DNA from: Pseudo-nitzschia pungens
Taxonomy: Eukaryota; Bacillariophyta; Bacillariophyceae; Bacillariales; Bacillariaceae
Direction: 5' to 3'
NCBI GenBank assembly: GCA_037355855.1
Contig: CM074767.1
Location: forward strand, 124,001-188,000
Length of the DNA stretch: 64,000 nt
Part shown: one piece after another, positions 44,039-54,831 of the stretch
How the letters are laid out: every line of letters begins with the position of its first letter
Numbering within the stretch: position 1 is the stretch's first letter
Notes under the pieces: generated by a model
Told to the model about the DNA's origin: nothing
Seen by the model: only the letters and a program-made list of their open reading frames with translations
The model's database searches: none
Translations under genes and position numbers: made by a program

Positions 44039-44819
44039 GTCTTGGTTGCAAAATAATTTCCGACATGCCTAGGGTGAGACGGAGGAATCAATGGAAACTT
44101 TATTTCGGGACAGAGAAGATACGAAAAGTAGGGACTCGCTTTTGATCGATCTGGCACAATGCGTGGCCCACATATACTAAAGACCCAGTGCAGCGCAATC
44201 TGTTTGCGTTTGTATCCACACTGCGCGTTCTTCGAAACATAGTAGCTGGCGAGATCCATGTTAATAGTTACATGGGGCTTCAGAATACCGCATTGATCGT
44301 AGCGATGAGACTCAATAAGAACGCAATGATTTCACTCGACGAAATAGTGTGTAATAATTATGGCATTTGTAATATATTTCCCAATGATAATTTAGAAAAG
44401 TAGATCATAATGTTATTAGTAGCAAATCAAATATGGTTTGTACTGCTTCATTCATAAGCAGATGTATTTTCTTTAATACTACATCAAGGCTGAACAGATT
44501 GGCCACCATTCGGTGCTAGTTGTCAGTTTTATGTTGTAGAATTTGCCTTGGTATCGCACACTGAATGGCGTAAGCCAGCATTTTGTTGTAATGGACACTA
44601 TTCGAAAAGGAAAGTCCATTGATTGTTCCTAGCTCTGGGCATTCACAGCTGGATTTATACAGATGCCAAAAAGGTTATTTTGTATAGATTTAACTTAATG
44701 ATTTGTTATGGAAGACAAAAGTCTATTATTTTTTAGTATTATTTATTTAGTATTTGAAGTAGTATTCTTGTGTATCTATTGCGAATCAAAGTTTGTTTCG
44801 CCTGGCAGTCAGTTATCGC
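44039..44819. other. Intergenic spacer
   Basis: Convergent 3' flanks, AT-rich (notably 44340-44780). No repeats or genes recognised. Confidence 0.5.
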
Positions 44820-45935
44820 TCAAGCAGCATTCGCACACTGTGGATTCAAAAGCAGAGGCACGGTGTTGGCAATAAAGCCTTCCAGGTTGAGAAAATGACC
44901 TTCTTCCTCTCCCGAGTACCGAAGATCCCTACGAGACTTGTAGTCCACTACCGACAGAAGGGTCGAGAGCAATTTTCGAAGGTATGTATCGTGTTGTAAT
45001 TCATTCCCAAGAAGCTGATGAACATGGCAGATATTGTTGCACAAAATCATTTGGAACTGCAGACTTGTATCGCTCACTGGTATGCTCCCATTGTTCTGTT
45101 CCTGTTTGTGTTGTTCCAGAGCATTGTCCACGACCTGGTACAATTGCAAGGTCTTCTCAATTGCGGCTCTGTGCTTGTGTGGCACACAGCGAGTGGTAGC
45201 ATCACGGATCACCTGAAGATGGTGCACCAAGGCGAGATTAAAGAGAGTGATCAGAGACACTGTGATCATCGCCAGCGATCCAAGGGTGCGGCCCTGGTGA
45301 ATGGAACGAGTCGGGATTCGGATCAACTTTTGATAGACCTCGAATTTGTCTCCGCGTTGCCGATCGTAGCGATTGAACATTCCTTCGTTCCGGAATTCTG
45401 TATGTCTGACCATAGATGCACGAAGAGATTTCTCTCTCGCTTGTTGTAAGGACGGGCCATTTCGATGGAAACGGTCTTCTTCGACGTGGCTGTTGCTGTT
45501 TCTTTCCAAAGATTCCCTATTCCCTTGTTCTCGGGTTCGGTGTTGTTGTCTTCGCCGCAACAAAAATCTTCTGTGCATGTTAGCTTCCCTTCGATTGTCC
45601 GAGAAGACTGAAGCTCTGTTGTGTACGCTGTTGGTATTTCTCCGCAACAGCGAAGGATGCCTGTGACGTCGGTTTTCCGAGAACTGAATGTACCCATCAA
45701 GGGAGCAATGGTAGCACCTACAGTTTTCGCCCTCATCCTCTTCTGCAGAGGACTCCTCTGGATCGCAGCCTTGTTGCCTCTCCAATTGCGATCGAGATAT
45801 CCGCAGAGCTTTTGTCAGAGATGCAATGGCTCGATCGTATTGTCCGACTTCAACACAAAGGGCAGCGCTGTAGTTCATGTTCTGAATGTAGGAGTATGCA
45901 ATCCCCGCCTGAGATTTCACCGAAGAAGATTCCAT
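44820..45935 (-). CDS. Diatom TPR-like protein
   Basis: Single exon of 371 aa from ATG 45935. The N-terminal part has one helix-turn-helix pair of TPR type (NMNYSAALCVEVGQYDRAIASLTKALRIS). A long polar region rich in Arg, Asn and Ser follows. The C-terminal half is again helical, with TVSLITLFNLALVHHLQV and a LQFQMILCNNICHVHQLLG segment, in the LFNLALxHH ... NNIxHxH order seen in a family often expanded in diatoms. This suggests a protein-interaction scaffold with no catalytic residues. No signal peptide is visible, so it is presumably intracellular. The frame is intact. Confidence 0.7.
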   Translation of the reverse strand: MESSSVKSQAGIAYSYIQNMNYSAALCVEVGQYDRAIASLTKALRISRSQLERQQGCDPEESSAEEDEGENCRCYHCSLDGYIQFSENRRHRHPSLLRRNTNSVHNRASVFSDNRREANMHRRFLLRRRQQHRTREQGNRESLERNSNSHVEEDRFHRNGPSLQQAREKSLRASMVRHTEFRNEGMFNRYDRQRGDKFEVYQKLIRIPTRSIHQGRTLGSLAMITVSLITLFNLALVHHLQVIRDATTRCVPHKHRAAIEKTLQLYQVVDNALEQHKQEQNNGSIPVSDTSLQFQMILCNNICHVHQLLGNELQHDTYLRKLLSTLLSVVDYKSRRDLRYSGEEEGHFLNLEGFIANTVPLLLNPQCANAA

Positions 45936-48549
45936 GATGCTGCTGTACGAGTGTTCCGTTTCGTCTAGTGAAAGCAATGCTTGATCGTGGAAGATTCTCG
46001 ATGACTTTGGAATCCTATTGTTAGCTCAATTAGTTGTGTGATTGATAGTGGAGGGAGATGTGATTTTTATCATCGTTAGCTCACAAACGGTAAATCTTAT
46101 TTGAAAATGGTTCTTCCTTCATCTTTTGTGACAAGCAATAGTGTGTGATAATTGCCGTCCTCGTCACCACTGTTAAGGTCATTTATCATGACAATATTCC
46201 AGCGGGAGCCGTTAGCTCCAGAAGAAAGTTCTAGTATATCAAACATCGCGACCCAACGTTCAAAGAATTTTATTGGGCGAGCTGGTTCTACAAAGAATTT
46301 TTCTCAGCGAACCAGTCATCAAGTTGTTTGACATGAGGAACGTTCTTGAGCGAGAGTTGAGCGGTACGGTATGTACCGCACCCGTCGCAGACGAGAGACG
46401 GAATATTGTTCAGTCGGGGTCATAACTGTGTCAAAGATACTGTGGATATTGAATACTACCGGTACTTAAGTGTATGAAGTTAACTTCGTCCTTCGGTAAC
46501 TCCGTACTTCGTAGCAGTAGGGACTAGCACTGTGACCAGTAACGAAGGTGCTAAGGTTTACCGTGATCTTACGGTAACTTACGGTATGTTGACTTGGTTT
46601 CTAAAGACATCGTGAGACTGTTAGTACGAGTATCGTAATCAGCCTTGGAGTTTCATAGGGGTCGTAATTCTTGAGAGTGGTAATCTTACGTAAAGAAGAA
46701 GAATACGGTGGTATTACCCTTACTAAGCAATTATAATGATGTCGAAAAAGGAACCTCCGGTTTTTTAATTGAAAGAAAACAAAGTACGAAGTAATACGAA
46801 GTAGTAACTAAACCTTACTTCGTAGAATTCAGTCTTCGCCATAATCTTACTTACTCCTTCGCATTAGTATTATTTTTTGTACTAGTAAACCTTACTTATC
46901 TGTTCTTGTTGAGATTGATATCACAATCTTCTGGGGGGATCCTCTTTGAGAACTGCTGACACCATCATACACAAGAAGAACACGCATCATGAATGGAAAC
47001 TACTAATTTTGTGACTGGTGGGTTGCATACATCTTGGACCAAAACATGTTGTTTGCTGAAAAACGGATTGTTTGTTGCTGGTGGTGGTGGTGGTGGTGGT
47101 GGTGGTGCCGTGCACACTTGTTGGTGGGTGAAGAGAGGGTGAACAAATCTCCTAAGTACTAGTGATAGCAATAAGGCATGCAGTTCATGCGTGCATGCAT
47201 ATGAAGATATCTCAGTATCACTGCGAGAGAGGTTCTTGTTGTCCAGCTTGCAAGACTAGTAGTAGTAGTACCAGGTAGTAGTTCTTCTTCTTGTACGCCC
47301 AAGGGCGAAGCACGAGAAATTCGTCTGCCGGAAACGAAAAAAGCAAGAAGTGGCTTTTTTCCCCACCGCAGTATCAGCACCAGGCCACTTGCACCGTATT
47401 CACGCCATCCTGTTACTTGTCATTCTGTTCACCCTCTAGTACAAAACTTTTTCGTGCCTTCCTCCTAGTTCTTGCGATCCGTGAGTGAGAATCTGTAACG
47501 ATCAACTCTTGAAGAAGAACTGTCGTTCTTCTTGTTCTTGTCCATTATGTTGCTCCTCTCATAATTGTTGGTTATGTCAAAAAGCAGTGGTTGTGAAACA
47601 ACACGACGGAACACCACGGAAGAGACGATGGGGAACTCTTTCGGTCGCCGACGAGGCGTATTAGTTCGGATCAAACCGACGATAGTTTCCGCATTACGTT
47701 CGTCCCAGCAGCAGTAGCTAACGATGTCGTTGCTTCGTTGAATTCATTTCGACACACCATTGTTGATCTCCCAGCGAGGCAGCACCCGCATCGCCATTGC
47801 GGAATCTGGAAGTTTCGGCAGCGGTTGCTTTCTCCGTCTTGTCTTCGACCCGCTTGTACTCTTTCTCTTCACGGACAACGACAAACAAACGAACAAATGT
47901 CACCCAAATCGAAGTGAAGAAGGAAAGTAGTGTATGGGTCACGAAGTGATGAATCCCGAATGACTCCGATCCGTCTTCGATTTTGATTGATTGAGAAAAA
48001 ATAAATAAATTATTCCTACAGGTTACACGTACGTACGTATGTACGCACTTTGTGATTACCGTACCGTACTTCACATACCGGTAGTACCGTACCCGGTACT
48101 AATTAAGAAGTAATCTTACTTCGTATTTTTTCTTGGACTCCCCCAACAGTCCCGCTTGTCGAGATACTCCCACCACGCTGGCCGGTGTCGATCACTAAAT
48201 CGATGGTTCAACGATCTTTCCCTATGTAATCATAATTCGAAAATCAATTTGAAGTTTTGAACTTTTCCTCATTCTCGTTCCTTGATCTGTGGATGGATCT
48301 GTGAAGAAATTGCCCATCCAGGAACGTACGGTCCGGATATTCATTGGACGGTATGGAACTAGTACGGCAGAAGTCACTCCATTATCCGATCAAACCATAC
48401 AGTCAGAAATACTGCTTTGTAGCTTTCTTACTAAGCGGAACTCATATTCCACGCCTTGCGAGAAATAATCACATCGGATTGTCTCGCAAGTGTCTTGATA
48501 GGGTTGACATCACCTCCCTGCACAGTGAACGTTCCAACAATAGCTAACC
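45936..48549. other. Intergenic spacer
   Basis: Contains GTAAGG/CTTAC words and ACTTCGTA palindromes (46380-46900), a (GGT)n run at about 47079-47107, TAS fragments at 47255-47275 and GTACCGTAC words at 48025-48125. A 118-codon open frame on the minus strand (47718-48074) has no good start or known domain. No gene is supported. Confidence 0.5.
47079..47107. repeat. (GGT)n trinucleotide repeat
   Basis: About nine GGT units in spacer. Confidence 0.85.
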
Positions 48550-50729
48550 ATGACGTCTCGCCGGTTTCTACCTTTGCGCTCGGCTCCACTGCTTCTAGTG
48601 GGAGTCATGTCTTTCTTGCTTCCGTCCGAAATCCTGGCACGGGTAGGAAGCTCTGCCTCCGTAAGGAATGCCCCCGACCAACACAGAATCATCGTTCCCA
48701 AGCGGAGCCTAGCGGGAAGATACGGTCAGCAGTCCAACAAGAATAACAATAACAATAACAATAACAATAACAATCCGGGACGCAACCAGGGCTACTCGTA
48801 TTTGAAGCCCATTACAATCCACAACCCAAAACATCACGGGCACTACGATTACTACTACATCAAGGGACCCGTCGAAGACCCCCGGATACAACAAAAGGAA
48901 GAGCAGACCACCCACAAGCCAACCGGAAAACCCACCGGAAAGCCCACACCGAAAACACCGACCGCGCACTCTCTGCCGATTTCCAGTCCGGGCAAGGCCT
49001 TTTCCACTGATGCACCGGTGGGGGATATCGTTCCGAAGACAATCGCTCCGACATCGTCGCCCACCAATTCTCCCACCGAGGAACCCACCTCGAAACCGAC
49101 GACCGCCTCGCCCACGGCAGGACCAACATCCTCTCCCACGGCTGGATCTACGTCCTCGCCCACGGCAGGGCCCACGGCAAGGCCCACTGAGGGACCCGAT
49201 GTCACGACACTCACTCCCACAGACGAATTGCTGATGAATTTCACAATCGACGGGGAAGACGACGAAGAAATCGACCAACAGACTACCATCGAATTCACGC
49301 CACCATCCAATGTCCAGCTGCGCATCATAGACTTTGCTCTGCTGGGCGGAGTCGAGTTCGAAAACCCCTCCTCGTATCAATCAGCGGCCCTGAGACGCGT
49401 CGAGGAGCAGGTGGGCGTCGACGATATGACCGATGTCAAGCTCATGCAGTACTATAGCCTGTACTGTATCTTCGAGGCTACAAATGCAAAATCCAATGAG
49501 TTCATCGTGCAGTCGAGGGCCTTTGCCGAAGACGCAGGTATTCCTGGCTGGAAGGTGACCACCGGATGGCTCGAGAACAACCTCGATCCCTGCGAGGGCA
49601 ACTGGTGGGGGGTCTCCTGCGTTGACGACAAGGTAGTCAACCTGGATCTCTTCGATAACGGCCTGACGGGTAACTTTGCTCCCGAGGTCGTCTTTTTGGC
49701 GGGAGACGGCTTCTACGCCACAGGGGCGGGTGCTTTGGTTACCCTCGACATTTTCAACAACCGATTCATGTCCAACAACGGCGACAACACTTGGATAGAA
49801 GACCTAGGATCACAGCTCGGTGCGTTGTGTAATTCTCTCAATGGATGGTTCGAGCCTTGTTGGCCCTTTGCATTTTTGTTATCTCATAGATGTAATGTTC
49901 TTCATTTCTCCCGATTCGTTTTAGGTTACCTCTACATTCAAAACACTATGTTCTCGGGTAAGCTACCCAAAAAGTTCCCCGACGGACTCATCGAGTTGGA
50001 CATTGCAAACAGCCTGATTACCGGAACATTGGACGGAGCGGCCTTTGAGGGTCTAAGTTCATTACGGTTCTTATTGATGGACGGCATGCAGTTCAACAGC
50101 AGCATCCCGTCCGAAATTGCTAGCTTGCCCAACCTGGAATATTTTTTCGCGACCGACGCCATGATCACCGGAGACTTGAGCTACATGCAATTGATGCCGA
50201 TCATCTTCGAGCACTGGACGGATCGCAATCCAGATCTGGGTGGTACGATTCCGTCCTTCATCGGAGACCTGACGAGCCTTCAATCTTTCTCGATCGCCGA
50301 GTGCAGCTTCACGGGAACCCTCCCGGAGAGCCTCGGAAACCTCGCGCTGATGCAACAAATGTGGCTGTACGGGAACCAGCTCACCGGGGAAATCCCGGCC
50401 TCGATTGGAGACCTGAAATTCATGAGGATTTTCGAGGTCGAGGGGAACAACCTGAGCGACGGCATGCCGCAAAAGATTTGCGACAACTTCCAGGATGGAC
50501 TGCTGGAGGTCCTCGGCGCGGACTGTGACAAACTCGATGTGAGTAACTTACTTTACACGGCGAAAGCCCCTGGCGGCGGTGAAGCGCACGGCCCCTCTTG
50601 TGGGGGAAGAAGTGGTCGGGCAATTCTGAGAACAACTCTGACCAATATTTTCTTTGCGTTTGTTTGTATCGGATACCGCAGTGCCCCTGCTGCACGTGTT
50701 GCTCTGTCGAGCAGTGCCGGGGCTCTTAA
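48550..50729 (+). CDS. Secreted leucine-rich-repeat protein with Cys-rich terminal exon
   Basis: Three exons: 48550-49819, 49925-50538 and 50682-50729. The introns are 105 nt (GTGCGT...TTTTAG, giving SQLGYLYIQ) and 143 nt (GTGAGT...CCGCAG). The product is about 643 aa. A signal peptide (LLLVGVMSFLLPSEILA) leads to an Asn run, a Tyr/His patch and a long linker of PTGK, SPTA and PTSS units (about 48910-49200). An LRR N-cap follows (WLENNLDPCEGNWWGVSCVDD), then plant-type repeats: LDLFDNGLTGNF, LYIQNTMFSGKLPKKF, SFSIAECSFTGTLPESLGNL, MWLYGNQLTGEIPASIGDL. The last exon adds only CPCCTCCSVEQCRGS. There is no kinase or membrane helix. This fits the large set of diatom extracellular LRR proteins, presumed to bind ligands or wall components. 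Confidence 0.85.
48741..48774 (+). repeat. AAC/AAT coding repeat
   Basis: An AATAAC run encodes about eleven consecutive Asn residues near the N-terminus of the LRR protein. Confidence 0.85.
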
Positions 50730-51917
50730 TCCCCGCAGAGAATCCTTTAGACACTCATTTTTTTTAGAAATCACCCCGTTCCATAGTCAGGAACGAGCAC
50801 AAACGTAACGCAACGGAAACGAACCAAAAGAATGGCGACCTACTACTGCTCGATGCATCGATCTCGATCGATTGACCCGACTCTCTCGGTGGGTGACCCA
50901 CCACAACGGGGGTTACCACTGCGGTCGAAACCACGATGCTGTTTTGGATCGAGTCGTGCGCCGGTCTTGTCTCGTCTCGTCTCATGTCGTCTCATGTCGT
51001 CGCGAAACGAAACGAAACGAAGAACGACTGCGCAAAGCAAAGCAAAAGAATCCACTGCGCTTCCTACCATGTATCCTACCACTACCCCGCGAATCAAGCC
51101 TGCCATAATGCATTCCTGTATTATATATTTATTCATTCACTGTCCCGTCCATAAAAATAGATCAAACGTCCTAAAATTTTACACCCATAACTACTTTATT
51201 ACTCTTCCCATTTTCCAAGCACATTGCCCTTTTAGGCTCCCCTTAACCGCGCAGGGAACACCTTCGCGTTTCGCCATGCGGACTCCCGAATGGAATGGCG
51301 TCTCTGTGTTGCCGATGATCGGAAGCGAAACGAAGAAGGAGGAAGAAGGAAGGACTGACGACCGTCCTTTCACCGTACTGCAACCATGGCGGAGAAGGGT
51401 AGTGCCACTTTATGGTGATGGTAATGATAATCGTTTCTCGATTCCGTCATTTGTTTCGAGAAAGACACACAGTGGAGGAATAGCCCATGGATCGGGTCCC
51501 TAAACAACGAATAGACCAATGCACAGGATAGAATCTGTTGTATACATAATGTTATGATATCAAAAAACCAATTAGGGTTCAATCTGTGATTAGTAGTATG
51601 AAGCTGTGCCGTTCGTTCCCAGCGCATAGATTGATGCGGTTGGAACAACGGCAGGAAATCTATGCTATGCTAGGAAAGAAGGATGGATGGATGGATGATT
51701 CGGGTCGGTGGTTACCACGGAAGGTTGGGTGGCCGCTACTGCCGCCGCTGCTACACAAACGATGCGGGTCGGTCGGTGTTCGGTCGATCCAAGGGTGGGA
51801 AAAGGAACGGATACGGTTGGCTACTGGTTCCGACCGGTTCGATGCGCCACTTCATGATTCCATTGGATTCCGCACTGCTCTGATCTTCCACCCACGTTTG
51901 CTGAGGGTTGCGGCGAA
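50730..51917. other. Intergenic spacer
   Basis: Contains a short CGAAA pentamer run (51001-51020) and GGATGGAT repeats (about 51681-51697). Open frames on both strands have repeat-derived or Arg-rich peptides only. Confidence 0.5.
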
Positions 51918-53137
51918 TTACCCAAACAGATACCACAAAGTGAACAGGATGCACGAGGCAATGACACCGGCGACGATCATGTCGTCCTTGGATCGCTTCC
52001 GGCGGATCTGTTCTACCAGGGTGTTGATTCCCGGTATGTTGCTGACGATCTGCCCCATGGCGCTCTGCGCCCGTCCCAGCGACAATCCCTGCGACCTGAG
52101 GTCGTTGCGGATCTCCACCGCCTGGTTGATTACGGACGCAGCGGCCGACTGGCTGTTGGAAATGTGGTTGCGCTCCCGCATCAAGTGATCCATTCCCAGA
52201 TTGTCAACAGCAAGGGGATTGTTTCTCCGGGACTGGTTGGCGCCCTCCATCAGCTTGGCCCGCTCCATCTTGCGGGTGTGGGCCTGCCTCGATTTCTCAA
52301 AGTCCCCGCTCAGATCAAAGAGGATCTCCCGGTAGCGCTTGACCAGGGCGGACTTTCCGGATCGCTCCGCCACCGGCTGGAGCTGGGTGTTGACCAGGTC
52401 CTGCAGGTTGGTCATGGTGCGTTGAATGTCATGCCGCAGAGCGGCCTCGTCTTCCGTTGCCGAGGAGGACATTCCCATGCCTGATTCGGCCAGCAGGAGG
52501 TCGTTGGAGGTTGTGACATCGGGGATCGATTGGACGAGCTACGGATGCGGTTGGGTTTGTGCACGAGTTCGTTGGATGCGGGATGTTAGTTTTTTTTTGT
52601 TTTGTTTTGTTTTGTTTTGTGTTGTTTTTGGTTTTGTTTGTGTTGTTTTTTGTTTTGTATTGTTTCGGAATTATTGTGTTTGCAACAAGGGTCCAACAAT
52701 TCGTATCAGTCAATTTTCACAGTCGCGAATAATAATAACAAAAGAATTGATTTCATTCGAGTTAACAGACAGATAGAAATGGAACGAAACAAAATTGAAA
52801 TGAGAAATTGAAAACAGGCAGAAAAAAAACACAAATCAAGACGAATTCATTGTCTGCTCCTTGTTCTCGTCCCCGAATCCCGTACGTTCCGTTCCAAACG
52901 AACAACCAAGGAGAGGCAGCAGACGTTCGTTGTTCCTGCATAGTTCGGTGATATTTCATTCCATTCCATTTCATTCCATTCCATTTGATTTGGTTCCAGT
53001 GGATTCCATTCCGTTTGATTTTCTTTTCCTTTCATTTCATTTGATTCGTGCCGTACCTGCTGATACCGAGAGACCTTGTCCTCCAGACTCCGCTCTAGTT
53101 TGGTGGCTTCCCGTTTGATGCTATCGTACTGATCCAT
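51918..53137 (-). CDS. GOSR1: Golgi Qb-SNARE, GOSR1/GOS28-like
   Basis: Two exons on the minus strand: 53137-53057 and 52538-51918, with a 518-nt intron (GTACGG donor, TAG acceptor, phase 0) that joins RYQQ to LVQSIPDV. The product is 233 aa, close to the usual 230-250. The N-terminal helix (MDQYDSIKREATKLERSLEDKV) corresponds to the first helix of GOS28. A three-helix region follows (LRHDIQRTMTNLQDLVN ... YREILFDLSGDFEKSR). The SNARE motif runs from RERNHISNSQSAA through EIRNDLRSQGLSLGRA to INTLVEQIRRKRSKDD, with the central glutamine in RSQG. A C-terminal membrane anchor (MIVAGVIASCILFTLWYLF) ends the protein. GOSR1 acts in ER-Golgi and intra-Golgi vesicle fusion. The start is the only ATG in frame. 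The intron is long for this window and full of pentanucleotide microsatellites. Confidence 0.88.
52590..52622. repeat. (TTTTG)n pentanucleotide microsatellite in an intron
   Basis: A poly-T run followed by TTTTG units, inside the GOSR1-like intron. Confidence 0.8.
52950..52990. repeat. (CATTC)n-type pentanucleotide microsatellite in an intron
   Basis: About eight ATTCC/ATTTC units inside the GOSR1-like intron. Confidence 0.8.
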
Positions 53138-54831
53138 GGCGTTGTTGTTGGTGTTGTTGGTGATTCCTCCGTTGATAGTTGTGCCGTGTGAACCACTTGC
53201 AATGTCGATGTTGAGATTGATCGCCGATATGCTTCCACCGCTTCTCGGAGCAGTTGAGGTCCGGCGTCGCTGGAGGGGCGTTGACGCAAAGCTGGAAATG
53301 GTTGCGGTTGTATGGGTGCCGGAGCGGTGGCCAGAAAGAAAAGGACTGCGGGGTGGGTGGCTGGGTAATTCTTCTGTTTGTGGTTGTCGCGTCGTGTCGT
53401 GTCGCGTCGTGTCGTGTCGCCTTGGTGCCGATCGATGATAGTATGATCCGGGGAAGGGGTGCGAGTCGTCGGGTCTGGTTGCGTCGATTCGATTCGATTC
53501 GATTCGATTGGATTGGATTCGAAACCGGGAGGGATGGTACGATAAGGAGGAGAGGATGTGAAACAAGCAACGCTCGGTTCGAATCCTGTCAATTAGGACT
53601 GTTCCGTGCTATGTCACTTGTTGAATACAAAGACTACAACCGAAGATGATACCAGCAGTAATTAGAGAAGAGGATGGATGTGCGATGTTGCAAAGGGAGT
53701 GTTTCCGCTCCAAGAACTATTGTTTTGAATGACTGCTCTTGGACCAATCTACCATAAGTTACCTGTACCTACATACGGTACAGTACTACCGTACTAGGTA
53801 CGAGTACGCGTACGAGCAACTTACTCATCTTATGCCTTTTTCGTTGTTTCCTGAATATCAACTCAATCTGAATACGGTACGGTAATTTGTATTGCAGGTT
53901 CCTGCTGTCCAAAGACAGGCATCAAAAGAAGACCAACCGGTAGAGGGTTGATTGCCGGTAGCGTTTTTGAATTACTGTACTTACCATTTACACGTACAAA
54001 AAAGCACAGGTAAGATCTTACGTCCGCTAGTAAAGCTCCAACACTGTCAATTCGTTTTTCCTCTTTTAAAAAACAAATAACCCATAAATCGAACTCGTTC
54101 CGACAACGGATCGACTCGATTCATTCGAAATCATCCGACACGATCGATCCAATCCGAAAGACGGGGTGGTTTGGTTTGGCTCTGCTTGCTCGTCCGTATT
54201 GGCGAAAATGTGCGCAGGCGACGATTTACTTACGAACATTCGAGGGAACCGTTAGGTTCAAATTTTGTCACAGCGGGGCGACTCAGTAGCGATCGCCGAA
54301 AACGGTTTCCTTCGTTTGGGAATGGTGGGTTTCTGCGAAAGTCTCGTTTTCGGTTCCTATTGGATGGGAATGGGTTCGAATTTACAACGGACCGATGCTA
54401 TCGTTCATTTCCACAACTAAAGCGCCGACAACCGTAGCTGTTGTATCGTCGTCGACCACAAAGAAGGAAACAAACAAACAAACAAACAAACAAGCTACAA
54501 GCTACAAGTAATTTGTAAGTGAAGCATACAAGCAAAAGTTGATCGACCGTGACGGGGACGCATGCTATAGAATCCATATAGCATCACCCAACAACGATAG
54601 AATGTCACACGAACGATAAGATTTTCAACTCAACTCCATATTGCAGAACTACAGAAGAAGCACCAACGAACAACGGAGAAATCGCAACAACTCCGTCGAA
54701 CGAAGGAAGAATCACAACACAACCACAGAGCAGCACCCCGAGAGAGAGAGCGCGCTCACATTTCCGTTCCAGGGAGCACAAACGAACACAATATTTATAT
54801 AAAATACAAAAGTATACCGGTATAAAATAAC
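53138..54831. other. Divergent intergenic region with pentanucleotide repeats
   Basis: Upstream of the SNARE and formin genes. Contains GTGTC/GCGTC units (53391-53420), GATTC units (about 53487-53515), GTACGGTAC-type words (53770-53990) and an AAAC run (54471-54493). Just before the formin ATG the DNA is AT-rich (54790-54830). No gene seen. Confidence 0.5.
53391..53420. repeat. (GTGTC)n/(GCGTC)n pentanucleotide repeat
   Basis: About six 5-bp units in the 5' flank of the GOSR1-like gene. Confidence 0.85.

Noticed and set aside
47718..48074. 118-codon minus-strand open frame
   Set aside because: No ATG at its start and no domain; possible exon at best.
53576..53586. GGTTCGAATCC, identical to a tRNA B-box/T-loop
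   Set aside because: No A-box, anticodon arm or acceptor pairing can be built around it.
54796..54804. TATATAAAA as a TATA box for the formin
   Set aside because: Only about 30 bases before the start codon, leaving almost no 5' UTR, in generally AT-rich DNA.
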